Assembly: GCA_945859605.1 (NCBI GenBank)
Contig: OX243822.1
Location: forward strand, 20,949,528 to 21,013,527
Source: Lumbricus rubellus
Taxonomy: Eukaryota; Annelida; Clitellata; Crassiclitellata; Lumbricidae
DNA length: 64,000 bases
Direction of reading: 5' to 3'
Shown: positions 35,946 to 47,000 of the stretch, piece after piece
Numbering within the stretch: the stretch's first letter is position 1
Layout of the letters: each line of letters starts with the position of its first letter
The notes under the pieces: model-generated
Told to the model about the DNA's origin: nothing
The model's database searches: none
Seen by the model: only the letters and a program-made list of their open reading frames with translations
Made by a program: the position numbers and the translations under genes

Positions 35946-36214
35946 ACAAACACAGGCCTACATGCATACATGTACTGCAGGCCGATATCCATGAATACAT
36001 AATGCGTTCATGCATGGATACATACATGTATATGCTTTCGTCACGCGTATAAAGGACCTATCGGCCTAACTGCATATTATAATAGGCATCTATAGGCCTA
36101 CGCATGTATAGCCTTCATGGACGTCACATACACATGTCCGTCCATCACACTTTAGCAATCTCTTTACCTTTTTAGAACCATAATTTATCGCCTGAACAGT
36201 GTAGTTTTTTAGCA

Positions 36215-36470
36215 GTTATAGCAGCTTGATTTTTTAAAATTTCTACGCAGCAGTTTAGGGTTTTTTAGCTGTGCAATTGTACACAAAATGTGCAGATCTA
36301 AATGGATTTGTGCAGTTGTAGAAAACTAGAAACAATTCTGTACAGTTAAGACTAGCAAATCAGATTATTGTCCTCTGATTAGAAATAATTTACAATGGAG
36401 GATGGGAAAGGAAAGAAAGGGTTGTGCAGTTCTAAAAATTCCTTTAAAACAGCCCTGCAGAAGTTAAAAT
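36215..36470. repeat. Dispersed repeat, copy 2
   Basis: Matches 25075-25320 over most of its length, including GTACACAAAATGTGCAG and AATGGAGGATGGGAAAGGAA. Confidence 0.75.
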
Positions 36471-36484
36471 TACTGGTCTAGTAC

Positions 36485-36581
36485 CTTGCTCATAAGTGCT
36501 GTAATATGCCGAGCAAATTTCTGTCCAGGGTAACGGCCTCTGTTGTCATAGACCCTGGTCAAATCGGTTCCATCCATCCAT
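36485..36581 (-). CDS. Candidate isolated exon, unassigned
   Basis: Acceptor GTTTTTCAAG and donor AAG|GTACTA bound 97 nt (phase 2 to phase 0) encoding WMDGTDLTRVYDNRGRYPGQ then KFARHITALMSK. The composition looks protein-like. The RYPG...ARH segment loosely resembles the start of glutaminyl cyclotransferase (QPCT, M28 fold), but I see no neighbouring exon with catalytic residues, so the assignment is tentative. It could also be chance. Confidence 0.35.
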
Positions 36582-37416
36582 CTTGAAAAACATGAGGCTA
36601 TAGTTAAATGTCTTTGAAACGCATGCGCGTAAATCATTTTTTGACACAACATGACGATGTAATTAATAGCCTAATGATCCTAATCTAACATTTCCTCTAA
36701 CACTTAACATCATCAACTTGACGGATGTTGCCTGTGTGATGTGTATGGCTGCCCCTATTAGCCTAATCTTTATTAGCCTACATTATTATTACTATACTTG
36801 ATGACTCCTACACCTGTGTTTTATTCTGCAAACTAGGCTATTTTGATGTCCCATTTTGCAAATGAAGTAGGCTAATAAAGGTGATACTTACTTACTTACT
36901 TTATTTATTGTTTAGAGTCTTCAATGGCCTTTAGTGACGTAATAATATTCACGATGTTTATAAGGATCGAGGTGGTCGGTTCATAACCCAGGATGCCAGT
37001 TATAGCTTTTTCCACCTAGATCTTGGTATTTTCGGTTTTGTCCAGGTTTTTATAGTTTATTTTTCAGGATCTAGTTTTTTTCTCACGGCGGTTTTTCCGA
37101 CTTTTTTACATAAAAACAGATTTTAAAGGTGAAAATGCACAAAAGGTATGAAAAGTCGAAAATTTTGTGATGTTGAATCAAACATTGTAGGCCTAGATAT
37201 TGGAGCGAAAGACTAAAAAAAGTCGTCAAAATTTGAAGCTGGAAAATCCACGGACGCTATTTTTCAGAGAAAGTCTCAATCTAGCTTTTTCTAGCCTTTT
37301 ATCTGCCGGATCTTACCTGTTTTTAATATTAAGATAATTTCAGAGTTTCATCCCTGTTTATAATTATAACCGAATGATCAACGTTTAAGAGATTTGTTAT
37401 ATCCTACTTAAATTAA

Positions 37417-37616
37417 NNNNNNNNNNNNNNNNNNNNNNNNNNNNNNNNNNNNNNNNNNNNNNNNNNNNNNNNNNNNNNNNNNNNNNNNNNNNNNNNNNNN
37501 NNNNNNNNNNNNNNNNNNNNNNNNNNNNNNNNNNNNNNNNNNNNNNNNNNNNNNNNNNNNNNNNNNNNNNNNNNNNNNNNNNNNNNNNNNNNNNNNNNNN
37601 NNNNNNNNNNNNNNNN
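37417..37616. other. Assembly gap (200 N)
   Basis: Exactly 200 N bases, followed on the right by an ATAACATA repeat. The gap length is probably nominal, and apparent open frames across it are meaningless. Confidence 0.99.
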
Positions 37617-37798
37617 CAAAATATAACAAAATATAGCATAACATAACATAATATAACATAATATAACAAAATATAGCATAATATAGCATAACATAACACA
37701 ATATAACATAATATAGCATAACATAACATAATATAGCATAATATAACATTTATAACATAACATAACATAATATAAACATAATATAACATAATATAATA
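37617..37798. repeat. ATAACATA simple repeat at gap edge
   Basis: Array of ATAACATA/ATATAGCATA units. It probably continues into the gap and explains it. Confidence 0.9.
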
Positions 37799-37799
37799 A

Positions 37800-38407
37800 T
37801 CTATATATATAAAAATGAAACTTTCCAACCGTGCGTTATGAGTGTTTTCGAAAACTGACGAACCGATTGTTTTGAAAATTTTACGACACCTTCCATTCAA
37901 ATAGAACCGTGTTGTAGTATGCTTTTTTCCCGAAAAAACCCAGCATTTTCCACAAAAGAGAACTTTGAAATCCGTTCGGCCGCCATTTGCAAATTATACA
38001 CTTCCCAACGTCCATGAGGGTTGCCAGATTTCGGAAACGTTTTTGTCGTGACATTACGTTGTAAAGTCGCCCAAAAGTCGCGAGATGACCAACTTCGATC
38101 AGGGTTGCCCAAAAGTCGCCCAAAAATCGCGATAGCGCATATGTCGCTGTCCGGGAGGAAAGAAGGAAGAGTGAGGGTGAGGGGGAGGGGAAAGAGGGAG
38201 GGAGAGGGAGAGGGGACGGGGACGCGGACGGGAGGGGGAAGGGGAACGGGGAGGGGAGTGGGAGGAGGAAGAGGAACGGGGGGGGACGGGGACGGGAAGG
38301 GGAAGGGAGACGGGGAGTGGGAGGGGGACGGGGAGGGGGACGGGGGAGGGGGAGGAGGCAGATGACGGTCTTTTCTGCCACAGCAACGCGTGGCCGGGTA
38401 CAGCTAG
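37800..38407 (+). mobile_element. Helitron-like non-autonomous element (candidate)
   Basis: Begins TCTATATATATAAAAATG after an A and ends CTAG before a T, the Helitron A|TC...CTRR|T rule. A GCCAC/GTGGC hairpin lies 9 bases before the terminal CTAG. The interior carries a 210-bp polypurine G-rich tract (38150-38365). No Rep/helicase coding sequence is present. Confidence 0.55.
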
Positions 38408-38879
38408 TTTATGATAAAACATAATATAACAAGGACAGAGACACAGCCAGACAAACAGATACACAGACCGACAGAAACAGACAGACACATACAAACAAAT
38501 GGACCAATAAGGTCAGTAAAGAACTCAACAAATGACCAAGGCCAGCGGAAATCATTTATTTATTCCAATGGCCATGAAATGGCTAACGTCAACGACTGAC
38601 ATAAAGATGACGAGAAAATGGCCATAATTATAGCAACGTAAATAAGCTCATGGCACAGGCGCCGTATATTTAAAGAATGGAAAGCAGAATTTATAACGGA
38701 CGCCATTATCGTCGTCGTCGACATAAAAAGAAACAAAGACTCCATCTAGCGTTGAGTGTGGACCTGCGGACTTGACAAATGGCGGATGAAAATGGTAGAC
38801 ATTAATTTTCGCAAATCGCTGCCACGGTTGCTGGGGCCAGAAAAAAGATGTCGATTATGTATAATATAGAGACAGAAGT

Positions 38880-39155
38880 CTGATACATTTGTTTGTCTGT
38901 GTCTGTCTGTCACTGTCTGTTTGTGTGTCTGTTTCTGTCTGTCTGTCTCTATCTATCTCTATACGTCTGTGTGTGTCTGTCTCTGTCTGTCTGTATCTGT
39001 CTGTGTGTGTCTTTCTCTGTCTTTTTGTGTCTGTCTCTGTCTGTCTATGTGCCTGTTTCTGTCTGTATGTCTCTGATCTGTCTGTGTGTCTGTTTCTGTC
39101 TGTGTGTCTGTCTGTCTCTATCTGTCTGCTTGTCTGGCTGTGTCTCTGTCCTACT
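38880..39155. repeat. (CTGT)n-rich simple repeat
   Basis: Imperfect TCTGTCTGTGTC array, open in two frames by composition only. Confidence 0.9.
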
Positions 39156-39366
39156 CCTTGTGCTTCAGCTTGCTTACATAATAATAGTTGGACTTGAAGA
39201 TTGATTCTGTCTATGTTGCTGTCGTATGCCCTAATTGCGTAGCGCCAGTCTCAAGGCTCTGGAAAGGAGGAGGGCGATGCTTATCGCCTTTTTATGACTA
39301 ATTAGGTTGCAATTCATATAGCGCCCTTTCTGTACCTCGTTAGATATATGTGGAGCGTTGATATAG

Positions 39367-41772
39367 CAACAACCGGACCTTCCGGAAACTATTCGCTTTC
39401 AAGACCTTCTCTCTCAGTTCGGCCTCATCCAACACGTCGCCGAGCCTACTCACGTTCTCGGTGGCTGGCTTGATGTGATCATCACGCGGGATGATTGCGC
39501 CATTTCTGACGTCAGAGTGGAACCTCCTTCCATCTCTGATCATGGCCTTGTCCTCTACAACGCTCCTTTCCTCTCCGCTCAACCCACGTACGCCCTCCGC
39601 CACTCCCGTGGATGGAGGAATCTAAACCGGGACGCTTTCCGTACTGGATTACTCAACAGCCCTCTCTGCGCTGACCTGTCTTCACGGGTGGACGATTCTA
39701 CCGAGGAGCTCTTCGACCTCTACGATGCGACGGTTCTTCCTCTCATCGACTCCCTCCTTCAGATCCGTTCACACCGGATCCGTCATCGACCGCTAGTACC
39801 CTGGTTCGACGCTCACTGTCGTGCTCTGCGTCGGGAAGTTAGACGTCTGGAGCGTCGATATCGCCGCTCTCGCGACCCAGCTGACCGCCTCACCTGGATC
39901 CATCGCCTTCGGAAGATGCACAGCGACTTTCGTACCAGGGAAACGCAATACTGGGAGGAGCTGGTCGTTCGAGACGGACATAGCCCGCGCCGGTTGTGGT
40001 CGGCTCTCGCCGGGATTCTCGGCCGCTCCGCTGCTTCTCGCACCCCTCCGTCGTCAGATTTCACGGCCGACGACTACCTGGACTTTATGACGGAGAAGAT
40101 CGCCGCGACTCGTCGGTCAACGGAGGGTTCTCCGCCTCCGTCTTTCCCTCCTTCAACTTCATCTGCCACCCTCAACGAATGGCAGCCGCTACAGCCTGAC
40201 GCTCTCAGACGCCTCATCGAAAGCTCCACGTCGAAGTCTTGCGAGTTGGATATTCTTCCGCCATTTATAGTTAAAGAGTTTTTAGACGAGTTCTTGCCTT
40301 TTTTGCTGTTACTATGCAATTCTTCATTGGCTCAGGGTTCTGTTCCAGCTCAGCACAAAAGAGCTGTTGTTTTTCCTTCTCTCAAGCGCCAGGGTCTAGA
40401 CCCTAGCACCCCCTCCAACTATCGTCCCATCTCTAATCTCTCCTTTCTTTCCAAACTCCTGGAAAAATGTGTCTCGATCCAGCTAGTGGACTACCTTGAA
40501 ACCAATTCACTAATGCCCTCACTCCAATCTGGCTTTAGGAAATACCATTCTACTGAGTCTCTTATCACCCGCTTACTTGCTGACGTCTTTGCAGCAACTG
40601 ACCAAAGTCACATCACCTTGCTTGCTCTGTTTGACGTTAGTGCAGCGTTCGACACTGTCGACCACGCCATACTCCTCGAGCGTCTCTCTAAATCCTTCGG
40701 CATTGGTGACTCTGCCCCTCTCTGGTTTAGTTCTTTCCTCTCAGACCGCTCCTTATCTGTGATCTTTGGGTCCACACGCTCTGCCTGGTCTCCTGTTCCA
40801 TACGGCTTGCCTCAAGGCTCGGTCCTGGCACCGCTTCTTTACATACTCTACACCGCAGATCTATCACTCATACTCTCCATCAAGGGTGCTTCGGCTCATC
40901 AATACGCTGATGATACGCAAGCCTTTGTTCATGGCCCGTCCAGTACAGCTGCCTCACTGGTTGCCACTATTCTTGATGCCACCTCGGCCCTAGACCAGTG
41001 GATGTCCTCCAACCGTCTCCGCCTGAATTCTGAAAAAACCCAATACATCTGGCTTGGAGGCCGAGCCCAGCTTGCTAAGATCGACATGGAGCTCCTCCGT
41101 ACTTTGTTTCCTGATGTCCATTTCTCTCCCACAGTTCGTGACTTGGGTTTCACTCTGGATTCAGCCCTTTCTCTCTCGGACCATGTCAACCGTGTCTCAC
41201 GTACATGTCTCTACCACCTACGCCAGCTGCGAACTATTCGCCATTCACTCTCTCCGCAAGCTGTTAAGGCGCTTGTTCATGCCCTGATCTGCTCTAGGGT
41301 TGACTTTGGGAACTCTGCTTACGCTGGTCTCTCCTCACTCAACCTTTCCAAACTTCAGACAATTCTAAATGCTGCTGCTCGCCTAATTGCCGGTCTTCCC
41401 AAGTTCTCTCATATTTCTGTCTTTATTCGGGACACTCTCCACTGGCTTCCTGTACCACAGCGCATTGAGTTTAAGATTCTGACACTCATGCGCAATTCTC
41501 TTCTTGGGGTAGCTCCCTCTTACCTCCGTTCTCTCTGCATCCCGGTCTACTCTCTCCCCGGCCGCTCTGCCCTTCGCTCGGCAGCCAGCGGCCTCCTTGT
41601 CGTGCCTCGCATGCGTGGAGCCACTGCCCAATCCAGAAGCTTTGCATATGCTGGCCCATCCTACTGGAACCGTCTTCCTCACAAACTTCGTCTTGAGCTT
41701 CTTAGTCTCTCTCTCCCTTTGTTTAGGAAACGCCTGAAGACTATGCTATTCGTTAGCGGCAGTGCTAACTAG
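39367..41772 (+). CDS. 5'-truncated LINE ORF2: endonuclease end plus reverse transcriptase (CR1/L2-like)
   Basis: Open for 801 codons after an in-frame TAG at 39364. Residues 1-60 carry the end of an APE-type endonuclease (LGGWLDVIITRDDCA, PSISDHGLV). The reverse transcriptase follows, with NYRPISNLSFLSKLLEKC, motif A FDVSAAFDTVDH (about 40629), motif B GLPQGSVLAPLLY (about 40804) and catalytic YADDTQ (about 40903). The C-terminus ends RSFAYAGPSYWNRLP...FRKRLKTMLF. The N-terminal part of ORF2 and any ORF1 are missing. The undamaged frame suggests recent insertion. The assignment to the CR1/L2 group rests on motif wording, so the exact clade is uncertain. Confidence 0.92.
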   Translation, partial: QQPDLPETIRFQDLLSQFGLIQHVAEPTHVLGGWLDVIITRDDCAISDVRVEPPSISDHGLVLYNAPFLSAQPTYALRHSRGWRNLNRDAFRTGLLNSPLCADLSSRVDDSTEELFDLYDATVLPLIDSLLQIRSHRIRHRPLVPWFDAHCRALRREVRRLERRYRRSRDPADRLTWIHRLRKMHSDFRTRETQYWEELVVRDGHSPRRLWSALAGILGRSAASRTPPSSDFTADDYLDFMTEKIAATRRSTEGSPPPSFPPSTSSATLNEWQPLQPDALRRLIESSTSKSCELDILPPFIVKEFLDEFLPFLLLLCNSSLAQGSVPAQHKRAVVFPSLKRQGLDPSTPSNYRPISNLSFLSKLLEKCVSIQLVDYLETNSLMPSLQSGFRKYHSTESLITRLLADVFAATDQSHITLLALFDVSAAFDTVDHAILLERLSKSFGIGDSAPLWFSSFLSDRSLSVIFGSTRSAWSPVPYGLPQGSVLAPLLYILYTADLSLILSIKGASAHQYADDTQAFVHGPSSTAASLVATILDATSALDQWMSSNRLRLNSEKTQYIWLGGRAQLAKIDMELLRTLFPDVHFSPTVRDLGFTLDSALSLSDHVNRVSRTCLYHLRQLRTIRHSLSPQAVKALVHALICSRVDFGNSAYAGLSSLNLSKLQTILNAAARLIAGLPKFSHISVFIRDTLHWLPVPQRIEFKILTLMRNSLLGVAPSYLRSLCIPVYSLPGRSALRSAASGLLVVPRMRGATAQSRSFAYAGPSYWNRLPHKLRLELLSLSLPLFRKRLKTMLFVSGSAN

Positions 41773-41848
41773 GGTCGGGAGCGCTACTGAATCTGTGAGC
41801 GGCGCTATATAAATGTTCAATTACAATTACAATTACAATTACAATAGC
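39367..41848 (+). mobile_element. 5'-truncated CR1/L2-like LINE with TTACAA tail
   Basis: Coding region plus a short 3' UTR (GTCGGGAGCGCTACTGAA...GGCGCTATATAAATG) and a tail of about four ATTACA units (41817-41846). The UTR resembles the SINE tails in this window. Confidence 0.88.
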
Positions 41849-41934
41849 AGATGTGACCCTATTAGTTGGATTCTCCATCCCTGCCGTGTTCTCCCTTGAT
41901 AGCCAAACTATGTAAGCTTATGTACATGTATGTA

Positions 41935-42000
41935 CGTGCACTTGCTATAGCGCCTTTTCAAGATTCTAGGCTACTCAGAAGCGTTCACAACTACAGCGCG
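41935..42000 (-). repeat. SINE/LINE 3' tail fragment
   Basis: TATAGCGCCTTTTCAAG...CTACTCAGAAGCGTTC is the reverse complement of the common GGGAGCGC...GGCGCTATA tail. Confidence 0.7.
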
Positions 42001-42049
42001 TAGTGTGCTGGTGGTTACACCTGGTGCCGTCAGCTCTTGGAGCTCTGGC

Positions 42050-42355
42050 GACAGTTCAGATGTATCCTCTCCAGTATTTCCTCTCTCTTGTTGCCTCTCT
42101 TAGCGTCTCCAAGCTCATACCAGGCTTTTCGTGTATTTCATCCATCCATTTCTTCCTTGGTCTTCCTCGTTTTCTCCTTCCCTCTCCGCATGCCATCATC
42201 AATTCTTTTTCCAAACCGTTTGATCTCATCACGTGGCCGAAGTAGCTTAATTTCCTCCTCGCTTCCGCCTGTTGCAGTGTCTCATCCCTCTCGATTCCCA
42301 GCTCCCCGCGAACCGAATCGTTAGTTCTCCTTTCCGTCCATGCAATCCTCAGCAT
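42050..42355 (-). mobile_element. Non-LTR retrotransposon ORF2 C-terminal fragment
   Basis: Reads WTERRTNDSVRGELGIERDE, RRKLSYFGHVMRSNGLEKEL and RGRPRKKWMDEIHE, typical of RTE/jockey-like C-termini. Frame open for 99 codons, 5' part missing. Confidence 0.85.
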
Positions 42356-42659
42356 CTTTCTGGTGGTGAAGGAGCCGAAAAAGTGCGGAATTCCGAGGGT
42401 ATAGGTTGGAGATTAGCGACACTCCGAGAGAAAACGTAGACGATAAAAATTCTGTTAGTGACCGCCCATCTGTCCCCCCCCCCATATCATCCCTAAGTCG
42501 CATACCACCCTGAGGTTCGCTGGTTCGGGGATGACAGATGTACTTCATAATATGGACGTGGAAAGAATATTTGTAGAATTTCAGAGTCCGAGAATTGACG
42601 CAGATGCAAGATGACAGCGACAGCTCAGAAGACGGAAAATTGCTCGGGTTGATGCGTGC

Positions 42660-43115
<456 letters not shown>

Positions 43116-43574
43116 GACAGAAAAACATTAGGGAGGTAGCCTTGCGCACCAAGTATTCATCATCAGAATTCTAAGCTTAAACGCCATGCTTGAGATCAAT
43201 CTTACTTGACCCGATACCGTTTTATCAATCGAAAATCGCACTGGGTACTAACAGAATTAATCTAGTCTTCCACAAAAGGCAACAGATGTCAGCTCATTGA
43301 ATGCGAAACGGGGGGTGGGGGAAGAGAAGATTTCCAGAAGGACGAGGAGAATTGTTTTTGTCGTTTAAAGTGGTCGCCAGGATCAATTGCAGATCCATGG
43401 ATCCCTTTCGGATCAACTGACCAACGAAAGATCAAATGTGATTAGGATCGCAGCAGCTGAGAGAAGATGTCGGAGGGAATTCTGGGTTGTAACGAAAGAC
43501 AGATGTTGATGTAGGAAACTATTTTAAAATAATTGTACGTCGCTTCATGGACTGTTCGTGAACGTAAAAAGTCA

Positions 43575-43885
43575 TAGACATACGGAGACATGAAGACAGA
43601 CAGAGACATACAGAGACCGATAGAGAGAGACACACGCAAGCAGAAAGACAGAGACACAGACAGACCAACAGACAGACACACACAAACCGAAAGACAGAGA
43701 CACAGACAGACAAACAGACAGATAGAGACACACAGACACACACAAACCGACACACAAAAAGAAAGACAGACACACAGACAGACCGAAACAGACCCACATA
43801 CAGACAGACACACACAAACAGACAAAGACAGACCCACAGACAGACAGATAAACAGACAAACAGACAGATAGACGGACAGACATGA
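43575..43885. repeat. (ACAGAC)n-rich simple repeat
   Basis: Degenerate CAGACAGACACACA repeat directly downstream of the last LDLa exon on the minus strand. Confidence 0.92.
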
Positions 43886-43894
43886 AGATCTTAC

Positions 43895-44038
43895 TGCATT
43901 TAAGAAGGTGTGAATCGTCCGCACATCCCTTTGTTCTTCCGCCTTCGTTTTCTTGTTTTCGGCGTAGGCAGATGTCTGTCCGTTTTACGCACTGCTGATT
44001 TCGACACCGGAACTCTGCTTCAGTGCACTTCTTCTCAG
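43895..44038 (-). CDS. LDLa-gene exon G
   Basis: Acceptor GACTTGATCAG, donor TGCA|GTAAGA. Encodes [20 protein letters not shown] then [20 protein letters not shown] and SHLLKC. Six cysteines, but DSHLL replaces the SDE signature, so calcium binding is doubtful. Confidence 0.82.
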
Positions 44039-47000
44039 CTGATCAAGTCACAGAAAACAAAAGCGAAGTAGGGTTCGATATACGGGAAATTAAAGAAGTA
44101 GATTGATAGCATAGTAATTTTGCTGAGCATAATTAATTATTAACGCTGGCGTAAAGGAATAAACTGGCAAGTAGAATGTGCGAGTAATAATTGATAATTA
44201 ATATAATCAATATAATTATGATGTAAATTATGTAATATAATTAATAGAATCTATAATAGGAATAAGTAAAGAAGCAGAACGAGTGGGTGCGTGAATAAGT
44301 GCGTGAGTGAGTGAGTTGAGTATAAGTGAGCACAAGAGTCAGTGAGTGATTGAACTAGTTGGTCGAGTGAGTAAATGAGTGAATAAGAGAGTGAGTAATT
44401 GAGTGAGTGAGTGAGTAAATGAGTGAATAAGAGAGTGAGTAATTGAATGAGTAATTGAGTGAGTGAGTGAGTGAATAAGAGAATGATTAATTGAGTGAGT
44501 GAATAAGTGAGCAAGTGAGTGAGTGATTGAACTAATGAGTTGTGAGCATTTGAGTGAGTGAGTGAGTGAGCAAGTGAGTGAGTGATTGACCTAATGAGTT
44601 GTGAGCATTTGAGTGAGTGAGTGACGAGTGGGTTGAGCAAATGAGCAGTTAGTAAGTGAGCATGCGAGTGAGCGAATGAGTGATTGAACTGATGTGTTGA
44701 GTAAATAATTGAGTTTACGATTAAGTGAGCAAGTGAATGAGTGATAGAACTAAGTGGGCTGAGTGAGTCAGTAAGTGAGTAAGCAATGAACTGGATAAGT
44801 AAGTAAGTAGCGTACGGCATTGCTCTTCGTCACTTCCATCGAGGCAATCCCGAACGAAATTGCACCATCTGTCGTTCTCTATGCATTGCCCGCTCGCCTC
44901 GCATTGGCGCGTACCGGATGGGCAATTGTGCCCCACTACAAGGTCACACAGGTCAACGATTTAATACGTATTCATTCATTCATTCATTCATTCATTTCGT
45001 GAATTTCTATAGCGCTTCTTCAAGAAATCTACTCAGAGGCGCTCCCAGTCCAGCCTCAGCTAAAATAACAGATTTTGAGAAAAAAGCAGGTGAATTTAGT
45101 CTAGGCATATTATAATAGATCAAAAGGTCAGCAGGTTAAAAATTAGCATGTGTATTAAATGCTTTATCTTCGATGTAAACAATGATATAAAATACAAAAG
45201 TTGTATCCTTAATTATGCATAAATATACACAGGCACAAATGCTCACACATAAAGTTATAGTGTGGAACAAAAATGCACACCCTATGAATTTGTAGTTTAC
45301 AACTTTATATGAATATTTCCGTTCGCCCACCTTCACATTATCTGTTATTCCTCCTCTGTATCCATCCTTGCCTGTCTTCCACCCTAGGTTCATCTTCGCA
45401 TCCACCCTGCATTCCTACTTCAACGTTCTCTCCTCCTTCTCCACGCCATGCCCTTGGAGCCAAGACGCCACCGACATGTACCCTAACATCTTCCTCCTCT
45501 TCCCATCAACCATCCATACATCCGCAAACGCTGTTTCTATGTAATTGATGTTTAGCCGACCGCTTCCAAAACAGCCATTCTCCACCAACTGCATAATTTG
45601 ACGTTAAGGAAATTGACCGTGCATAGGGAGTGCATAGATGGGCGGAGAGGGTATGCAGTACACTCTGATGGAGTGTAAGTGCCCCTTCCCGATGGATACC
45701 CTGCACGTAGGAGAGGATAAAAGCCGCATTGGCCTACTTTGTGGGAAGATACCACCCCCACCGTATGGCGGAGACACTTCTCGCGTCTGTTGACATATTA
45801 TCGCTATATACCACCCTCCATTGATGCTGTCTCCTCTCTCCCTTGGGAGGCGTCGCCTTATTATAAATGGCGAATCTTTGCCCTTTTGTGTCCATTATCA
45901 TTTATATACAATATCATTCAGCTCAAATCAGCTCCGTTATGTTTCACTCTGTTCCGTTATGTTCCAATCTGTTCCGTTATGTTCCAATCTGTTCCGTTAT
46001 GTTCCACTCTGTTCCGTTATGTTCCACTCTGTTCCGTTATGTTCCAATCTGTTCCGCTATGTTCCAATCTGTTCCGTTATGTTCCAATCTGTTCTACTTC
46101 GGTCCGTCTGTTCCACTCTGTTCTAATTCCATCGGTTCCGTTGTATTCCGCTCTGTTCTTATTCCATCGGTTCCGTTCTGTTCCTCTCTGTTCTTGTTCC
46201 ATCGGTTCCGTTCTATTCCACTCTGCTCTAAATTTCCTCGGTTCCATTCTGTTCCACTCTGTTCTAATTCCTCGGTTCCCTTCTGTTCCATTCTCTTCTA
46301 ATTTCATCGGTTCTCTTATGTTCCGTTTTGTTCTTCTCCACTCTGTTCTATTAAGAACTCGCACTTTTTTTGCACTATCCAGTTCTTAAATTTGATCAAA
46401 TTGGACATGGAAATAGAATGGCATAGGTCTATAATATTAGATTCTATTAGAATACATTGGATTTGTTTGAAATGCGTTGAATCAAATTGGATCACAATAG
46501 ATTTGGGAAGATTAGATTGGATAACAAAGTAAGTAAGCATGTACTTTATTGAACCGCCTGCAAACGCACTGCGGAAACATCATATAAGAACAATCTAAGT
46601 GAGCACAATCATAAAACTATTCATTCATTCATTCATTCATTCAAGTATTTATATAGCGCATCTTCAAGGAAACTACTCAGAGATGCTCCCGATTCCAGCA
46701 CGGCCAAACAGAACAGTTTTTAAGTGCTTATAGAATGTGTCAGAAAGTGATCTAGGGAAAAGGCGCAGCTCAAGTGGGAGGGCATTCCATACCGCCAGGC
46801 CAACCACAGAAAAAGCATTATGATTATTATATGCAATATGTGTCTAATCTATATAATTATGTATGCAATAATTATGTATGTACGTAATATATATTTTATA
46901 TTATGTATGTACATAATAATATTATGATCGTACCGCAGTCGAGTTCGTCACTCATATCGTCACAGTCGACGATTCCATTACAACGTTGTTTCCATTCGAT

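Noticed and set aside
37397..37900. 167-codon open frame on the minus strand
   Set aside because: Runs through the 200-N gap and an ATAACA repeat.
44251..44820. 189-codon Ser/Leu/His-rich minus-strand frame
   Set aside because: Translation of the TGAG repeat flanking LDLa exon F; the real exon lies above 44816.
45739..46389. 216-codon Ser/Cys/Leu-rich frame
   Set aside because: Made of the 20-bp TTCCGTTATG minisatellite; composition artefact.
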